A stretch of 64,000 nt of DNA from JBOGEB01 sp050743125 (GCA_050743125.1 JBOGEB010000002.1:1-64000), one strand, 5' to 3'; shown: positions 16,511-26,092, numbered from the stretch's first letter. Made by a program: numbers and translations. Notes: generated by a model not told the origin, from the sequence alone.

Positions 16511-17998
16511 TCATGGCAGCTTGCTTGGTTCCACCCCCAACCGCTCAGCCACCTCTTGTGCCACAGGCATATCCATGTATGGCCGCAGCGCCACCGTAAG
16601 CTTGCGCATCAGAGAAACGCGCAGTGTGTCTTCCTGCTCAGCACGAAGGTCAATAGCGCGGTGTGTCCAACCACAGCCCTCATCAACCTGACGCTGTTGG
16701 AGGTGGGCAACGGCCAGGTCTGCCATGACAGCCGAACGCACTTTTGTCAGCTTTGGATGCAAGACGGGTAAGGCGTGTTCAAAAGCGACCTGCGCCACGT
16801 GTGGGTTATCCAGATAGAGTTCGACGGCACCCTGGTAGCGCAGGAAGCGGGAATGGTCCCAGTGATAAACCCAGTGCGGCTGCTCCTCGCGCTCAGTCTG
16901 GTTCGTGGCTCTCTCAGCTCTCTGGAGCATGGCTCGGCTCGTGGCCACGTCCTTCACCGCGGCCAACTTCTTGGCGGCTGCGCCAGTGATCCACGCATAC
17001 GTGGAGGGCATGGCCACCTTCTGGGCTGCGATCTCTGCTCCGATGAGGATGTTCGCTGCCTCACGAGGGTCGGTGGCCACGTGCCCCAGGCCGGCTAGCA
17101 GGAATGCGTAGAGTTCGGGATCACCCGCCTCTTGTGCGGCACGTACCCCCGCCTCAAAGCACGCTTTGGCTCCCTCGTAATCCCGCAGATCACGGGCCAG
17201 CCAAGCAGCTACACCGGCAAGATCTGCAGTGATGACGTAGAGGCGCTGGCGGTGCGAATCACGCAACGGCTCATCCAGCAAGCGGATGAGCTGCCACAGT
17301 CGTGGACCGACCTCCTCGAACAGCTTGGCGGGAGGGGTGGAGAGCGCACGGCGACCGAAATCTGTCACCAGCGCCTGTAGATCATCGAGCGCCTTTGTAT
17401 CGAGATACCGGGACCGCTGGATGGCGGCCATCAGCTGAGCGCCGAGTGTTGCGGGCGTCTCTGGTAACGCGAATGAGAGCGCGGCCATAGCCAGCAGACG
17501 GTTGGCTTCTGCGCGGTTCGCGTCATCCTCCTTGCCGTGGCCTACCAGTGGCCCTGCCAAGCTTGGCGTGCCGTTCTGACCCCCGCACACCGAACACTGC
17601 CCGTTGACCAGGACATACCCAGGCGCCACGCTCGGTGCCGATTCGTCGCTGATCAGCTCACTGGCTGCGACCAACCCTGTGCCCCCTGCCGGCGCCGGCT
17701 GGCTGAAGGACGGTTGATCGACAACCGACACCCCAAACCCCAGCTGCTCCCGCTCTTCCCACGCCACCTCAAACAGCTCGCAGATCACCTCCTGGTGGCA
17801 GACATCAGGGATACATTCACCCTCCTCCCACCTGCGCACCTTACGGTGATCCACCCCGCAGCCTTTGCCGTACCGAGCCACACACCGCCGCTTCACTGCA
17901 TTGGCAAAGGGAGTACGGCTCTTTCTGCCATAGACCCGTTCCCGAGCCTCTCGGAGTTTATGGTTTGGTATCCATTGGTCTCGTGGTTTTGAGGGCAT
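16511..17998 (-). CDS. XRE/TPR-type regulator (copy 1)
   Basis: The start ATG at 17998 is fixed by the Shine-Dalgarno AAAGGAGGG about 6 nt upstream; the longer open frame is not used. The 495-aa protein opens MPSKPRDQWIPNHKLREARE and continues with a helix-turn-helix region (TPFANAVKRRC, DHRKVRRWEEGECIPD, about residues 12-70). A linker with CSVCGGQNG and a long helical C-terminus of TPR-like repeats follow (about 190-480: YEGAKACFEAGVRAAQEAGDP, MLQRAERATNQTEREEQPHW). This matches regulators of differentiation or secondary metabolism common in Actinomycetes. A small CTCGW gene is divergent from it, as with copy 2. Confidence 0.8.
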   Translation of the reverse strand: MPSKPRDQWIPNHKLREARERVYGRKSRTPFANAVKRRCVARYGKGCGVDHRKVRRWEEGECIPDVCHQEVICELFEVAWEEREQLGFGVSVVDQPSFSQPAPAGGTGLVAASELISDESAPSVAPGYVLVNGQCSVCGGQNGTPSLAGPLVGHGKEDDANRAEANRLLAMAALSFALPETPATLGAQLMAAIQRSRYLDTKALDDLQALVTDFGRRALSTPPAKLFEEVGPRLWQLIRLLDEPLRDSHRQRLYVITADLAGVAAWLARDLRDYEGAKACFEAGVRAAQEAGDPELYAFLLAGLGHVATDPREAANILIGAEIAAQKVAMPSTYAWITGAAAKKLAAVKDVATSRAMLQRAERATNQTEREEQPHWVYHWDHSRFLRYQGAVELYLDNPHVAQVAFEHALPVLHPKLTKVRSAVMADLAVAHLQQRQVDEGCGWTHRAIDLRAEQEDTLRVSLMRKLTVALRPYMDMPVAQEVAERLGVEPSKLP

Positions 17999-18317
17999 TT
18001 CCACCCTCCTTTTGGTGCACGAATCGGACACTGAGTCTTCGGAGCCTACCGCACCGAAATGGGGGGCTGTGAGGGGGGCGCGGCACCCCCTCAAGAGGGC
18101 CGTTACGCCCCCATGACGCGCCCCCATTAGACGCATCCTCCCAAGGCACCTCTCGCACCTCGCCACCCCCTGGTTTGGTGCTTATCAGTCCTGCCAGCCT
18201 CGCCCTCGTGCGCGCACCCGTGCGCATGGATGGTTACGAAGGGGCAAAGGAGGAGAGCCCGCCGGCTCATGACTGGGGTCGGCGGGTCACCCCCTTTCTG
18301 GATGAATAGGGCTGGTG
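17999..18317. other. Divergent intergenic region, no gene seen
   Basis: This region separates the XRE/TPR regulator (minus) from the CTCGW protein (plus). It is rich in G/C runs (GGGGGGCTGTGAGGGGGGCG and similar). The minus frame stays open here but lacks start signals better than the one at 17998. The promoters of both genes must lie here; no clear -35/-10 pair was picked out. Confidence 0.5.
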
Positions 18318-18662
18318 ATGGTTGATAAAACCGAGGGGTGCGGTGAGGGGGACCACAGCGCACCAAGTGAACGATGCACTGAGACCGAGACTATTGAACT
18401 ACCGGATGAACTGACGGACTGGCTTCAGGCCGTTGATCCCGATCCCACGAAACAGCACTTCGTGGAGGTGGTGCAGCTGCCAGCTTTTGGCCACGGCAGC
18501 CAGATCGTCAATCTCGTAGCCGTGTGCACCTGCGGTTGGCGCTTTGGTGAGCGCCAGATCTATCTCGGCGCGAGCACTACCTGGGCGGAAGAACGAGCAC
18601 GGCATCAGCTTGAGAACGCGGGTATCGCCCATATCCGCTCACTAACCCCACCGCTCTCATAA
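18318..18662 (+). CDS. Small 'CTCGW' protein (copy 1)
   Basis: This acidic protein has 114 aa from the ATG at 18318 (a GTG one codon earlier is possible). Its C-terminal half reads LVAVCTCGWRFGERQIYLGA and then ARHQLENAGIAHIRSL. The CxCGW core followed by an acidic/His-containing helix is shared with the small protein at 26093-26296. Both genes are divergent from an XRE/TPR regulator. The Cys pair and following His could bind a metal. Function unknown. Confidence 0.6.
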   Translation: MVDKTEGCGEGDHSAPSERCTETETIELPDELTDWLQAVDPDPTKQHFVEVVQLPAFGHGSQIVNLVAVCTCGWRFGERQIYLGASTTWAEERARHQLENAGIAHIRSLTPPLS

Positions 18663-18667
18663 TCATC

Positions 18668-18877
18668 GTGCTGCCGATCATTGGGCCAGCCATTGTGGGC
18701 TCCGGGCAGTACCTGGCCTGGACGCCATGTCATAAACAGCCCATCCGGCTACAGAAAGACGACTTGAAGGCCGATCTCACTACTGTGCACTGCTCCAAGG
18801 GCTCGTGCTCGGCCCGGTGGGAGGTGGCTTTCAAGAAGGTTGGGGTGGATTGGATGGCGTTGTGGTGGGGGCCGTAG
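18668..18877 (+). CDS. Small hypothetical protein (69 aa)
   Basis: The ATG at 18668 lies 5 bp after the stop of the CTCGW gene, so the pair may be an operon. The protein contains two Cys-rich spots (TPCHKQPIRL and VHCSKGSCSARWEVA) and ends GVDWMALWWGP. The pattern suggests a small metal-binding or truncated domain. I do not recognise it; the Trp-rich tail and short length leave real doubt. Confidence 0.4.
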   Translation: MLPIIGPAIVGSGQYLAWTPCHKQPIRLQKDDLKADLTTVHCSKGSCSARWEVAFKKVGVDWMALWWGP

Positions 18878-18958
18878 GAGGCGCGTATGAATGGCTAGGC
18901 GCTGAAGAGCTTGAATCTAAAGACTTACGGGTATACGTTAGCAATTCTACACCTGTGT

Positions 18959-18976
18959 CGCCTTCGCGAAAAGGCG
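18959..18976. terminator. Possible hairpin between convergent genes
   Basis: CGCCTT at 18959-18964 pairs with AAGGCG at 18971-18976 around a 6-nt loop. It lies in the short gap between the plus-strand small gene (ends 18877) and the minus-strand AbiJ-like gene (ends 18994). No U-tract follows on either strand, so termination is only suggested by position. Confidence 0.3.
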
Positions 18977-18993
18977 GATCCCAGTTGTGTCGT

Positions 18994-19818
18994 CTACGTG
19001 CCGACTGTCAATGCAAGATCGTTCAGGGCTGAGATGACGACGTTCCATGCGATCCGCGCCGTGTCATCATCGGGTGTGTAGTTATCCACTAGCTGGCGTC
19101 TGGGGTGCACGAGGTTGCGATACTCGCGCAACGTATGCGCGTAGTCGTCGATATCTCGACCTATCCAGCCCTCTCGGACCGCCTGTTTGATCAGCGGATC
19201 GAGGAAATCTTTGGGTTCCCGTCCGTCCCGTGAGCGAGTCTTCGCTACGTCGTACAAGAGTCCTTCCAGGATGCTGCCGAGCATGATGATCGCGGCGGTG
19301 GGCGCGCCACAGTTCCAACAGGTGTGTGCTTCGTCGAGGCGCTGCTGGAGCTGATGGGCGAACGCCGGGTCGGTGACTACTTGGGCCAGGCTCGCGGCCA
19401 GTTCGAGCGGAGCTTTCGCTGCCGGGCTTCTAAGCATCGGCTCTCGTTCGACGAGCTGTGGCCGACCGCCTACGTACAGCACTTGATAGCCCTCGACCGC
19501 GAGCAACTGGTTGAGTTCCTGCACGACGTCGGCGCGGACATCGTCGCCGTCGTCAAGGTACTCCCGTGGGTCGGCCAGTCGCAACAGCACCTGCCGTAGT
19601 GCGTCCTGCTCGTCTTTGCGTTCCAGAAGCTGTTCGAGCGTCCAGTCCTTTCGGTAGCCATCGTGCCCCGGCACGTTGTCCCATCCGGCGCCGCGAAAGA
19701 ACTTGGGTAGCTCGTAGCCTTTGCGGTATCTCGGCGAGGTGTCATCCCCGCAGATCAGCCGGGCGATACGATCCAAGGTGTTGCCGTCGAGCGTCACCTG
19801 TGGCGCGTCTGCTGGCAT
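18994..19818 (-). CDS. AbiJ/HEPN-like abortive-infection candidate
   Basis: The ATG at 19818, 2 bp after the upstream stop, gives 274 aa. The N-terminal half (TLDRIARLICGDDTSPRYRK, ELPKFFRGAGW, VLLRLADPREYL, LNQLLAVEGYQVLYVGGRPQ) resembles AbiJ-type N-terminal domains of abortive-infection proteins. The C-terminal half is helical with GSILEGLLYDVA and HTLREYRNLVHPRR, where Arg and His are spaced as in HEPN ribonuclease motifs. It is coupled to a helicase-nuclease, which suggests a phage-defence role. Family assignment is from memory of motifs, so moderate. Confidence 0.6.
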   Translation of the reverse strand: MPADAPQVTLDGNTLDRIARLICGDDTSPRYRKGYELPKFFRGAGWDNVPGHDGYRKDWTLEQLLERKDEQDALRQVLLRLADPREYLDDGDDVRADVVQELNQLLAVEGYQVLYVGGRPQLVEREPMLRSPAAKAPLELAASLAQVVTDPAFAHQLQQRLDEAHTCWNCGAPTAAIIMLGSILEGLLYDVAKTRSRDGREPKDFLDPLIKQAVREGWIGRDIDDYAHTLREYRNLVHPRRQLVDNYTPDDDTARIAWNVVISALNDLALTVGT

Positions 19819-19820
19819 GA

Positions 19821-20663
19821 TCAGTCGTCCTCCTCTAACTCGATGGGCTTCCACTCCGGAATGGTCGCGCTCCTTTGGTCGACCGGTCCGCTGTGCGGGG
19901 TGATGCCTCGCCTTTTCAACCGCTGCCATAGCGGCTTGAGCGCGCCATCACGGTCGAACTCGAACTCGCTCTCCCGAATCCGCAGAATGTCCCAGCCGGC
20001 CCGATAAAGCTCGAGGTCCTGCCATAAATCCCTCTGCATGTCGTCATGCCAGTAGTCGCCGTCGCACTCCACTGCGAGCCGACCGTTTCCGCCGCTGATT
20101 ACCAGGTCCAGTCGGTGGTCGCCGACCTGGTACTGCGGTGCCACGTGGAAACCTCGGCGTTGGATCTCCAGGAATACGCGTTGTTCAAAGAGGGAATCAA
20201 ACGTCGAGTGCGGCTCGTCCTCGCGTACGTCGTCCATCTGCTTGTCCAACCCGTACGGCGACGGCGGATCGAGCATGTAGCCCAGCAGAGAGGCTCGTAG
20301 ATCCTCAGGGTTCAGCTGATCCAACCCAACCGACGTGAACAGCCACATCTGGTCTGCCGCCCGGCTGGCCGCCACGTTGAACGCCCGTTGATAGATCGCG
20401 GCCTTGGACGCCCTCGGTGTCGAGGCGACAACCATAGACAGGAATATGACGTCTCGCTCTGCACCCTGAAAGTTAGCCGGGATACCGACGCGGATCTTCC
20501 GTTCCTGCCGAACTTCAGGCGACACCGCGTTTTTGATCTCGTTATCCAGCAGCTTGACGTGGCTGACGCTGCTCAGCAGCACCACCACACCGAAGCTTTT
20601 ACCATTATAGTGGGAGGAGTTCAGGCACTCGACGAGCTGCTCAACGATCGCCTTAAGCCTCAA
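19821..20663 (-). CDS. C-terminal part of SF1 helicase plus Vsr/DUF559-like nuclease (frame-shifted from upstream gene)
   Basis: These 280 codons continue the upstream helicase after a +1 shift. They carry the second RecA-like domain (SFGVVVLLSSVSHVKLLDNE, QGAERDVIFLSMVV, FNVAASRAADQMWLFTSVG) and a C-terminal PD-(D/E)xK nuclease of the Vsr/DUF559 type (FEQRVFLEIQRRGFHVAPQY, HRLDLVI, RLAVECDGDYWHDDMQRD, YRAGWDILRIRESEF). The only start is a TTG overlapping the upstream stop by 11 nt with no clear Shine-Dalgarno. The intact protein would be about 1500 aa. Confidence 0.8.
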   Translation of the reverse strand: MRLKAIVEQLVECLNSSHYNGKSFGVVVLLSSVSHVKLLDNEIKNAVSPEVRQERKIRVGIPANFQGAERDVIFLSMVVASTPRASKAAIYQRAFNVAASRAADQMWLFTSVGLDQLNPEDLRASLLGYMLDPPSPYGLDKQMDDVREDEPHSTFDSLFEQRVFLEIQRRGFHVAPQYQVGDHRLDLVISGGNGRLAVECDGDYWHDDMQRDLWQDLELYRAGWDILRIRESEFEFDRDGALKPLWQRLKRRGITPHSGPVDQRSATIPEWKPIELEEDD

Positions 20664-23600
20664 CCGGGTTACGCCGCCGGGTATCCCTTTCTTCGGTCAC
20701 CGCGCCGCTCACCCGGACGACCTTGATCGGCTCCAGCCGGTCGGCGCGGAACTGGCGCAGTGGAATCAGCCCTCCTCTGCCTTCACTATTAGGGTAAAAC
20801 TGCGCGGATGACCAGCCGATAATCTCCGGCATACAACGGAAATGCTCCCGCAGACGGATCACATTGCGCATCCCAGCCCGCGCTGACAGCAACCCGTAGA
20901 GGCTTGATTTCGGCGTGAAGCTCAATCGGATATCCGGGTCCAGATCCGGCAGATACTCGTCGAGCTTGGCGAACACACGGTCCAGCTCGCCCAGTCTGGC
21001 TTCTGAGGGCGCGCATTGGCGGTCGTCGCCTACCACGATCATCCTGGGCGCCATCCACGCTAGAAACAGCCGTTCCAAGCCCGCCTGGCTGGCCTCATCG
21101 ACGATCACAACATCGAAGGCGTCGCGGTCGGCCGAGATGGTCTCCAGCAACCGAGGCAGCGGTACCACCCAAGCCGGCACGGCGCCTTTGGCCTTGTCCA
21201 TCGCCGACCGTGCCGCCTTACGGAACTTGCTGACCTGCTTTCCATATCCTGCGCCGATCTTGCCCATGTGCTCCCGATAGGCATTCAACGCCTGGAACTG
21301 ATCGTCATCCATGCGCGCCAGGCAGGCCCCTAGCCCTCTGCTCGCCGCCAACGCCGCCGTGACCTTCGACAACTGCTGAGTGTTCTGCTCCAACTGTGCA
21401 AGTAGCTCCTGATCTCGGCCGGCGCTGCGCTGCGAACGGCAAAACGCTCTGGCCTTGGCCCACGCCCACGCGTCCGGTAGCTGCGCGAATCGCTGCTCCC
21501 ATACAGGCTCCGCTGCCGTACGCTCCACCAGGGACAGCAACCCGGGATGGACAGCGCCAAGCTGGTGGCATAGCTCATCCAGACGCAGCGTGCGCTGGCG
21601 CTCCTCCCGCGCCGTCGTGATACTCCGCGCCGCTTCGGAGTACTGTTCGACGTCCCGGCTTGTGATCGCGTGAAGCGCATTGTTCAGTTCGGGACACGCC
21701 TGGGGGTCGGTGGCCCACATCGACACACGCTGCTGTAGCTCGGATACCAGACGTTCGGCCTGCCGCGCTTCGATCAGCCGACGCGCGGCCGGTATCGCGT
21801 CGAGCATGGCAACGAAGTCCTCCGCCGTCCCTGTCGAGATCTGCACGCCCAGGTCAGTCAGCAGCGCGACCACCTTGCGGTGCACTGCCACGAACTCACT
21901 GACTAGACGCAGTTCACGGTCAGCGAGAATCGACAGTGCCTGTTCCAAGTCATCACTGGGCAGGCGCACCCCGACTTTTGACCACCGTTTCACCAGCTGC
22001 ATAACGGCGACCTCGCCCTGAAGGCAATCGACGGCAGCTCGAAGGTCGTCGGCGTTCCGCGGGGCTGCTCCATTGACCTTAGCCAGCTTGAGCAGCTCAG
22101 TGGCTGCCCGCTGAGCCGGCGACGGCATCAGCGAGCGCATTTTGCCACCGGACTCCAGGTGTTTGAGTAGCCCGCGACCGGCGCTGAGCTGCCCCGCCGC
22201 GGGCCCGAGCCCAAGGCCGATCACCGCAGACACGTCGACCACGACGTCAATTCCGTTGGAATTGAGCCGCTGTTGGATGTCTGTCGGTTCTGCGGCCACT
22301 GCGTAAAGCTGTTCCCACAAGCCGGCATTTCGCTGGGCGAGCTGGTCCCGGATCGCATTGGCTCGCCAGTCGTCACCCGACCACGTACCAACCTCGCGTG
22401 ACTGACCTATCGCGCTCAGTAGCCGGTCCACCTCGACAGCATGCTCGCTGAGCGTGTCCAGCGAAGCCGCAGGCAAGGCCGTGAGCGCACGAGTGGCGAC
22501 GTCAATGTCGGCGAATTCACTGGCAGGGCGCTCGGCGGCTACGAGCTCAGCGAACGTCGCGCTGTCCGGAAGCCGTCCCGCCTCTGGAATCAATTGCGCG
22601 GCTCTGGCTTGCAGGGCGGGTGTGCGATCTCGCAGCAGCCTGCACAGAGTCGCGAACGCTGTTGGATCTAACGGAGGCTGGTCCGGCACGCTGTCAGGTA
22701 GCGGTGGCATCCATCCGTAGTCGGCCTCCCGCTTTTTCACCTCCCGGAGGATGTTCACCACGGAACCCCGATAGGCGTCGTCTCGGTATCCACGGACGAC
22801 CGGTGGATGTTGATACGTCTCTGACTCGCGCAGGGCTCGGATCTGTTCGGTGAGGACCGCGCGTTGGCTACGCAGCGCAGTTCGCTTCGCCGCTAGTCGA
22901 TGCGCCTGATCGTTTAAGGACTCAAGGTCGGTCGAGGCAACCATCTCTGACAGCGCCTCGATGCCACGCTGCAGCTCCTCAGCGCCACCTTTGGAAGCGC
23001 CAGTCAGCAGCACGCACAGCTGGCGCAACTCCGAGGGCACCTTGTCACGCAGCTCACGCAACGCTTGATCCTTCTCGCTGGTGACCAGCACCCGCTGACC
23101 TTGAGCGAGCAACGCGCAAATGAGATTCGCGATGGTGTGCGTCTTGCCGGTACCCGGCGGCCCTTGCACCACGACGGTGGTCTCCGTGCGTAACCGCTCA
23201 AGAATCCGAGTTTGTGCCTTGTTCGTCGCCAAAGGGAACAGTGGGTCGTCTCCGAGCACGTCGCCATGGGTCATGCCCTGCTCAGCGAGCCAGCGAGCCC
23301 GACGCTCGACATCGATCCCAGCGATGAGATGCGCCAGGCCGATAGGAATCTGGCAACCCGGCTCCCGCAGCGCTGCCGCAATCTTTTGGTACGCCTCGGC
23401 GAGCAGCGCCTGACTCCTGCGCCGCAGGAGCAACGCAGGCGCCGCAGTCAGGCCCATCACCGCGGCGGTGGGATCTCCATCCGGGGCCTCCCAGTCATCC
23501 CGGACATCGACTACAGCATCCACTACGGCCTCGAACCATCCTCTGAGCGAGCTGAACAGCTCAGCGGCCAGCGGGTGCCCACCATGTGCGCGCAGATCGT

Positions 23601-24309
23601 CCCGAACCGACCTGCCCCGATCGGCGCGGTAGACCTCCACACCCTCAAACAGCTCTCGGTCCTCCAATCGCAACGGGGTACCGTCTTCCCACACCACACG
23701 CACCCGTGCGGTGTCGACCTCGATCACCGCACGTAACTGGGTGGTCAGCAGGTGACGCCGGATGGTCTGGCCGCCTGGCGTTTGCCAGGTCACCAGACCG
23801 ACGCCCAGGACGAACTCGTACTCGTCGTCCTGCTGGTCGAGGGTCTTCGCGACGTGCTCAAGGGTCTCGTAGAGTTCCCGCTTACGCTGCTTCTCCCGCT
23901 CCTGCGCAGCCCACAACTGCCAGCGCGGCAGCCAGCGCCGGTACGCCCGCTCGACACCGGCGACCTCGGCGGGCGGGAGCCCTCGCTTGGAAAGCTCTGG
24001 TGACACCCCTAACGCTGAGCGCACCTGGTCAGGGTCAAGCCGATCGGCCAACTCGGGCGGCTGGTCGGGAGGCGCGCTACGGCCCACCGGGACGACATCA
24101 AGCAGCGTTCCGTCCCGGGCATCGGGAGTCACGCGCACATCGACCGGTAGATCCGCTAGCCACACGATCGGATCGGGAGCACGCCGGCCACCGGAAGTGA
24201 TGTCCCGGATCCGCTCGCGACCGGTATCAGAGGTCAGATCACGAAGGAACTCGATCAGCTTAGTGGTGGTACGCAGTACGTTGGCATCACTCAGCGTGCC
24301 AGGCGGCAT
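20653..24309 (-). CDS. SF1 (Dna2/UPF1-like) helicase, first RecA domain; reading ends at a frameshift
   Basis: These 1218 codons start MPPGTLSDANVLRTTTKLIE with GGGAG upstream. Walker A GPPGTGKTHTIANLICALL lies near residue 383, followed by RVLVTSEKDQALREL. A long helical insertion occupies about 430-1020. Walker B with motif II VVIVDEASQAGLERLFLAW is near 1070, then MIVVGDDRQCAPSE and LREHFRCMPEIIGWSS. The frame stops (GAG GCT TAA) exactly between helicase motifs IV and V; skipping one T restores the frame into the downstream RecA2 and nuclease segment. Such helicase-nuclease giants are typical of anti-phage loci. Confidence 0.85.
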   Translation of the reverse strand: MPPGTLSDANVLRTTTKLIEFLRDLTSDTGRERIRDITSGGRRAPDPIVWLADLPVDVRVTPDARDGTLLDVVPVGRSAPPDQPPELADRLDPDQVRSALGVSPELSKRGLPPAEVAGVERAYRRWLPRWQLWAAQEREKQRKRELYETLEHVAKTLDQQDDEYEFVLGVGLVTWQTPGGQTIRRHLLTTQLRAVIEVDTARVRVVWEDGTPLRLEDRELFEGVEVYRADRGRSVRDDLRAHGGHPLAAELFSSLRGWFEAVVDAVVDVRDDWEAPDGDPTAAVMGLTAAPALLLRRRSQALLAEAYQKIAAALREPGCQIPIGLAHLIAGIDVERRARWLAEQGMTHGDVLGDDPLFPLATNKAQTRILERLRTETTVVVQGPPGTGKTHTIANLICALLAQGQRVLVTSEKDQALRELRDKVPSELRQLCVLLTGASKGGAEELQRGIEALSEMVASTDLESLNDQAHRLAAKRTALRSQRAVLTEQIRALRESETYQHPPVVRGYRDDAYRGSVVNILREVKKREADYGWMPPLPDSVPDQPPLDPTAFATLCRLLRDRTPALQARAAQLIPEAGRLPDSATFAELVAAERPASEFADIDVATRALTALPAASLDTLSEHAVEVDRLLSAIGQSREVGTWSGDDWRANAIRDQLAQRNAGLWEQLYAVAAEPTDIQQRLNSNGIDVVVDVSAVIGLGLGPAAGQLSAGRGLLKHLESGGKMRSLMPSPAQRAATELLKLAKVNGAAPRNADDLRAAVDCLQGEVAVMQLVKRWSKVGVRLPSDDLEQALSILADRELRLVSEFVAVHRKVVALLTDLGVQISTGTAEDFVAMLDAIPAARRLIEARQAERLVSELQQRVSMWATDPQACPELNNALHAITSRDVEQYSEAARSITTAREERQRTLRLDELCHQLGAVHPGLLSLVERTAAEPVWEQRFAQLPDAWAWAKARAFCRSQRSAGRDQELLAQLEQNTQQLSKVTAALAASRGLGACLARMDDDQFQALNAYREHMGKIGAGYGKQVSKFRKAARSAMDKAKGAVPAWVVPLPRLLETISADRDAFDVVIVDEASQAGLERLFLAWMAPRMIVVGDDRQCAPSEARLGELDRVFAKLDEYLPDLDPDIRLSFTPKSSLYGLLSARAGMRNVIRLREHFRCMPEIIGWSSAQFYPNSEGRGGLIPLRQFRADRLEPIKVVRVSGAVTEERDTRRRNPVEA

Positions 24310-24712
24310 AGTCCTGTCTCCCAGGTCAGGAGGTAACAGGCCAGAATGGCTGAGTTAGGCTGGATTGTCAATCGTTCCGCATGAGCACGACAAGTCGTGA
24401 CTAGGCGCGATCTTCTTGGTTGAGCGTCTGATCATCGACCGCACCGGGTTGGACTGAGGGCTTCCGCGCGGTCCAAAATCCGTGCCCCTTATCGCCAGCA
24501 TGGTCCAGATAGGTTTAAATGGTATCATTTGGACAACTCTTTTGACCAGTTCTGGTACAAAGCTGTTCGATCAAGGGGCACCGTATTCAGGGAAAGCCAT
24601 TACGGGCAGCGCTTGCGCTGCTCTTTGCGCGTCTCACCTGGCAGGCGACAGGGAGGCAGCGATGCAAGCGTCCAAATTTATCCCTATATATCGGGTTCAA
24701 AAAAAAGCCCTC
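24310..24712. other. Intergenic region, no gene seen
   Basis: This region separates the helicase start from the end of the second XRE/TPR regulator, both on the minus strand. The GC content falls around 24500-24560 and again at 24680-24715. A run of eight A at 24702-24709 (T on the minus strand) just after the regulator stop, preceded by a weak AGCT/GGCT stem, could terminate the regulator transcript. The helicase promoter should lie in the upper part. Confidence 0.45.
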
Positions 24713-26029
24713 TTAGCTCCACCAAACGCGGTTGAGCTGCCCGCGCAACCCCAGGCGATCGTCGAGCTGTCGCACGCACCGCAGCGTGTTCCACTTGGGG
24801 GGCATGAGCGTGCGGGCGCTGAAGACGGTGTGCAGGATGACCGCAGAGCCCCGATCAAGCCCGATGGCGTGCGCCTCGACAAGGCGATCACATGCCTCCT
24901 CTGGCCGTTTCTGGCCGATCAGCGCGATGGCGAGGTCTATAAGGCCATACGCCCGCACGCTCGGAACGGTCTTGAGCTCCAACGAGGTCGTGATCGTGTC
25001 GATGGCGCTCGTTCGCCCGAGCGACAGCTCGACCGCGCCACGGAAGCCTTCGAGGCGACCCTGGTCCCACCCACTGTAGACCCCAGCGCTGGAGCAGAAG
25101 CCGGTCCCCACCGGACCCTCTCCCTGCGCCTTGGCCAGCGCGAGCCCTGAGCGCTCCAGTGCCTTGTCGGCATCGTATGCGTCTTTGGCTGCTGCCACGG
25201 AGCCAAGGGTGATCACCTTGGCTGCTGCCTTGTCCTCAGCCAGCTGAGTACTGATGATCATTTGCACGATTGCGGGAGCGTAGCGCCTCGCCAACTGGTC
25301 AGCGTCCTCCAAGCGCTCGATCCTCAATCGAGGATCGTCATTGTCTTTGGTCGGGGCTTGCGAGTAGTAGTCGAGCAGCGCTTGCTCGGCATACACCAGT
25401 GGCAGCAACGCCATGTTCCCCGCCTGCTGTGCCATCTTCTCAGCGGTCCAGAGATGGGCGCGGGCCTGGGCCAGCTTGCCGGTGTGCATGCTCAGGACGC
25501 CGACGAACACCGAAACATCAGCGACAACGGATTCGAGCCGCCGGCGTTGACTCGGCTTCATGGCGGCGCCCAACAGCGCAGAGGCCTTCTCCAAGTGCCC
25601 CGTCACCGGGCTCAACAGCAGATGAGGTGGGCTCGTACGGTACAGGCTGGCGAGCACTGTGGTGATTTCCTCGAGGCTCTCCAGGGAAGTAGTGCTCACT
25701 TGGGTGAGCAGCCCGTTCCACAGGTCGATCCCGCCTACGGGGATGTTGCTGCTCGCGGCGAGGAGCCTCAGGAGGTCGCGGCGGTGCATCTTGGCGAGCT
25801 GGTCGAGCTGGTCGAGCTGGTCAAGGGCAAGCCAGTGTGCCAGCTTGCGAGCGGCTTCGCTGAGGAGATTATCCAAGTCCTCCTGGATTGCGGCGGCGGG
25901 GTCAGTGTCTCCGTCCCTCCAGCGTAGGACGGTGCGCTTGTGGATCGTCAGCCGCCGCGCGAAGGCTTCGGGCCTCAACCCCAGAAGCTCGCGCAACTGA
26001 TTCGCCTCGCTGGCAGTCCAGCGCTCCAT
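24713..26029 (-). CDS. XRE/TPR-type regulator (copy 2)
   Basis: This 438-aa protein starts MERWTASEANQLRELLGLRP, a classic XRE helix-turn-helix with EAFARRLTIHKRTVLRWRDG in the first 45 residues. A helical linker with a DQL repeat (LALDQLDQLDQLAKMHR) follows, then a long helical-repeat domain ending in QLDDRLGLRGQLNRVWWS. The repeat domain probably binds a peptide or protein. It is divergent from the small CTCGW gene at 26093. It belongs to the same general type as the regulator at 16511 but is only distantly similar to it. Confidence 0.85.
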   Translation of the reverse strand: MERWTASEANQLRELLGLRPEAFARRLTIHKRTVLRWRDGDTDPAAAIQEDLDNLLSEAARKLAHWLALDQLDQLDQLAKMHRRDLLRLLAASSNIPVGGIDLWNGLLTQVSTTSLESLEEITTVLASLYRTSPPHLLLSPVTGHLEKASALLGAAMKPSQRRRLESVVADVSVFVGVLSMHTGKLAQARAHLWTAEKMAQQAGNMALLPLVYAEQALLDYYSQAPTKDNDDPRLRIERLEDADQLARRYAPAIVQMIISTQLAEDKAAAKVITLGSVAAAKDAYDADKALERSGLALAKAQGEGPVGTGFCSSAGVYSGWDQGRLEGFRGAVELSLGRTSAIDTITTSLELKTVPSVRAYGLIDLAIALIGQKRPEEACDRLVEAHAIGLDRGSAVILHTVFSARTLMPPKWNTLRCVRQLDDRLGLRGQLNRVWWS

Positions 26030-26092
26030 CGCACTCCCATCTGTCCTCGGGTGTCACGATCGTGTTCGGACGGTCGAGCGAGCCTATACGAC

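Noticed and set aside
24482..25150. 222-codon plus-strand frame
   Set aside because: Mostly the antisense of the XRE/TPR regulator; the free part lacks codon bias.
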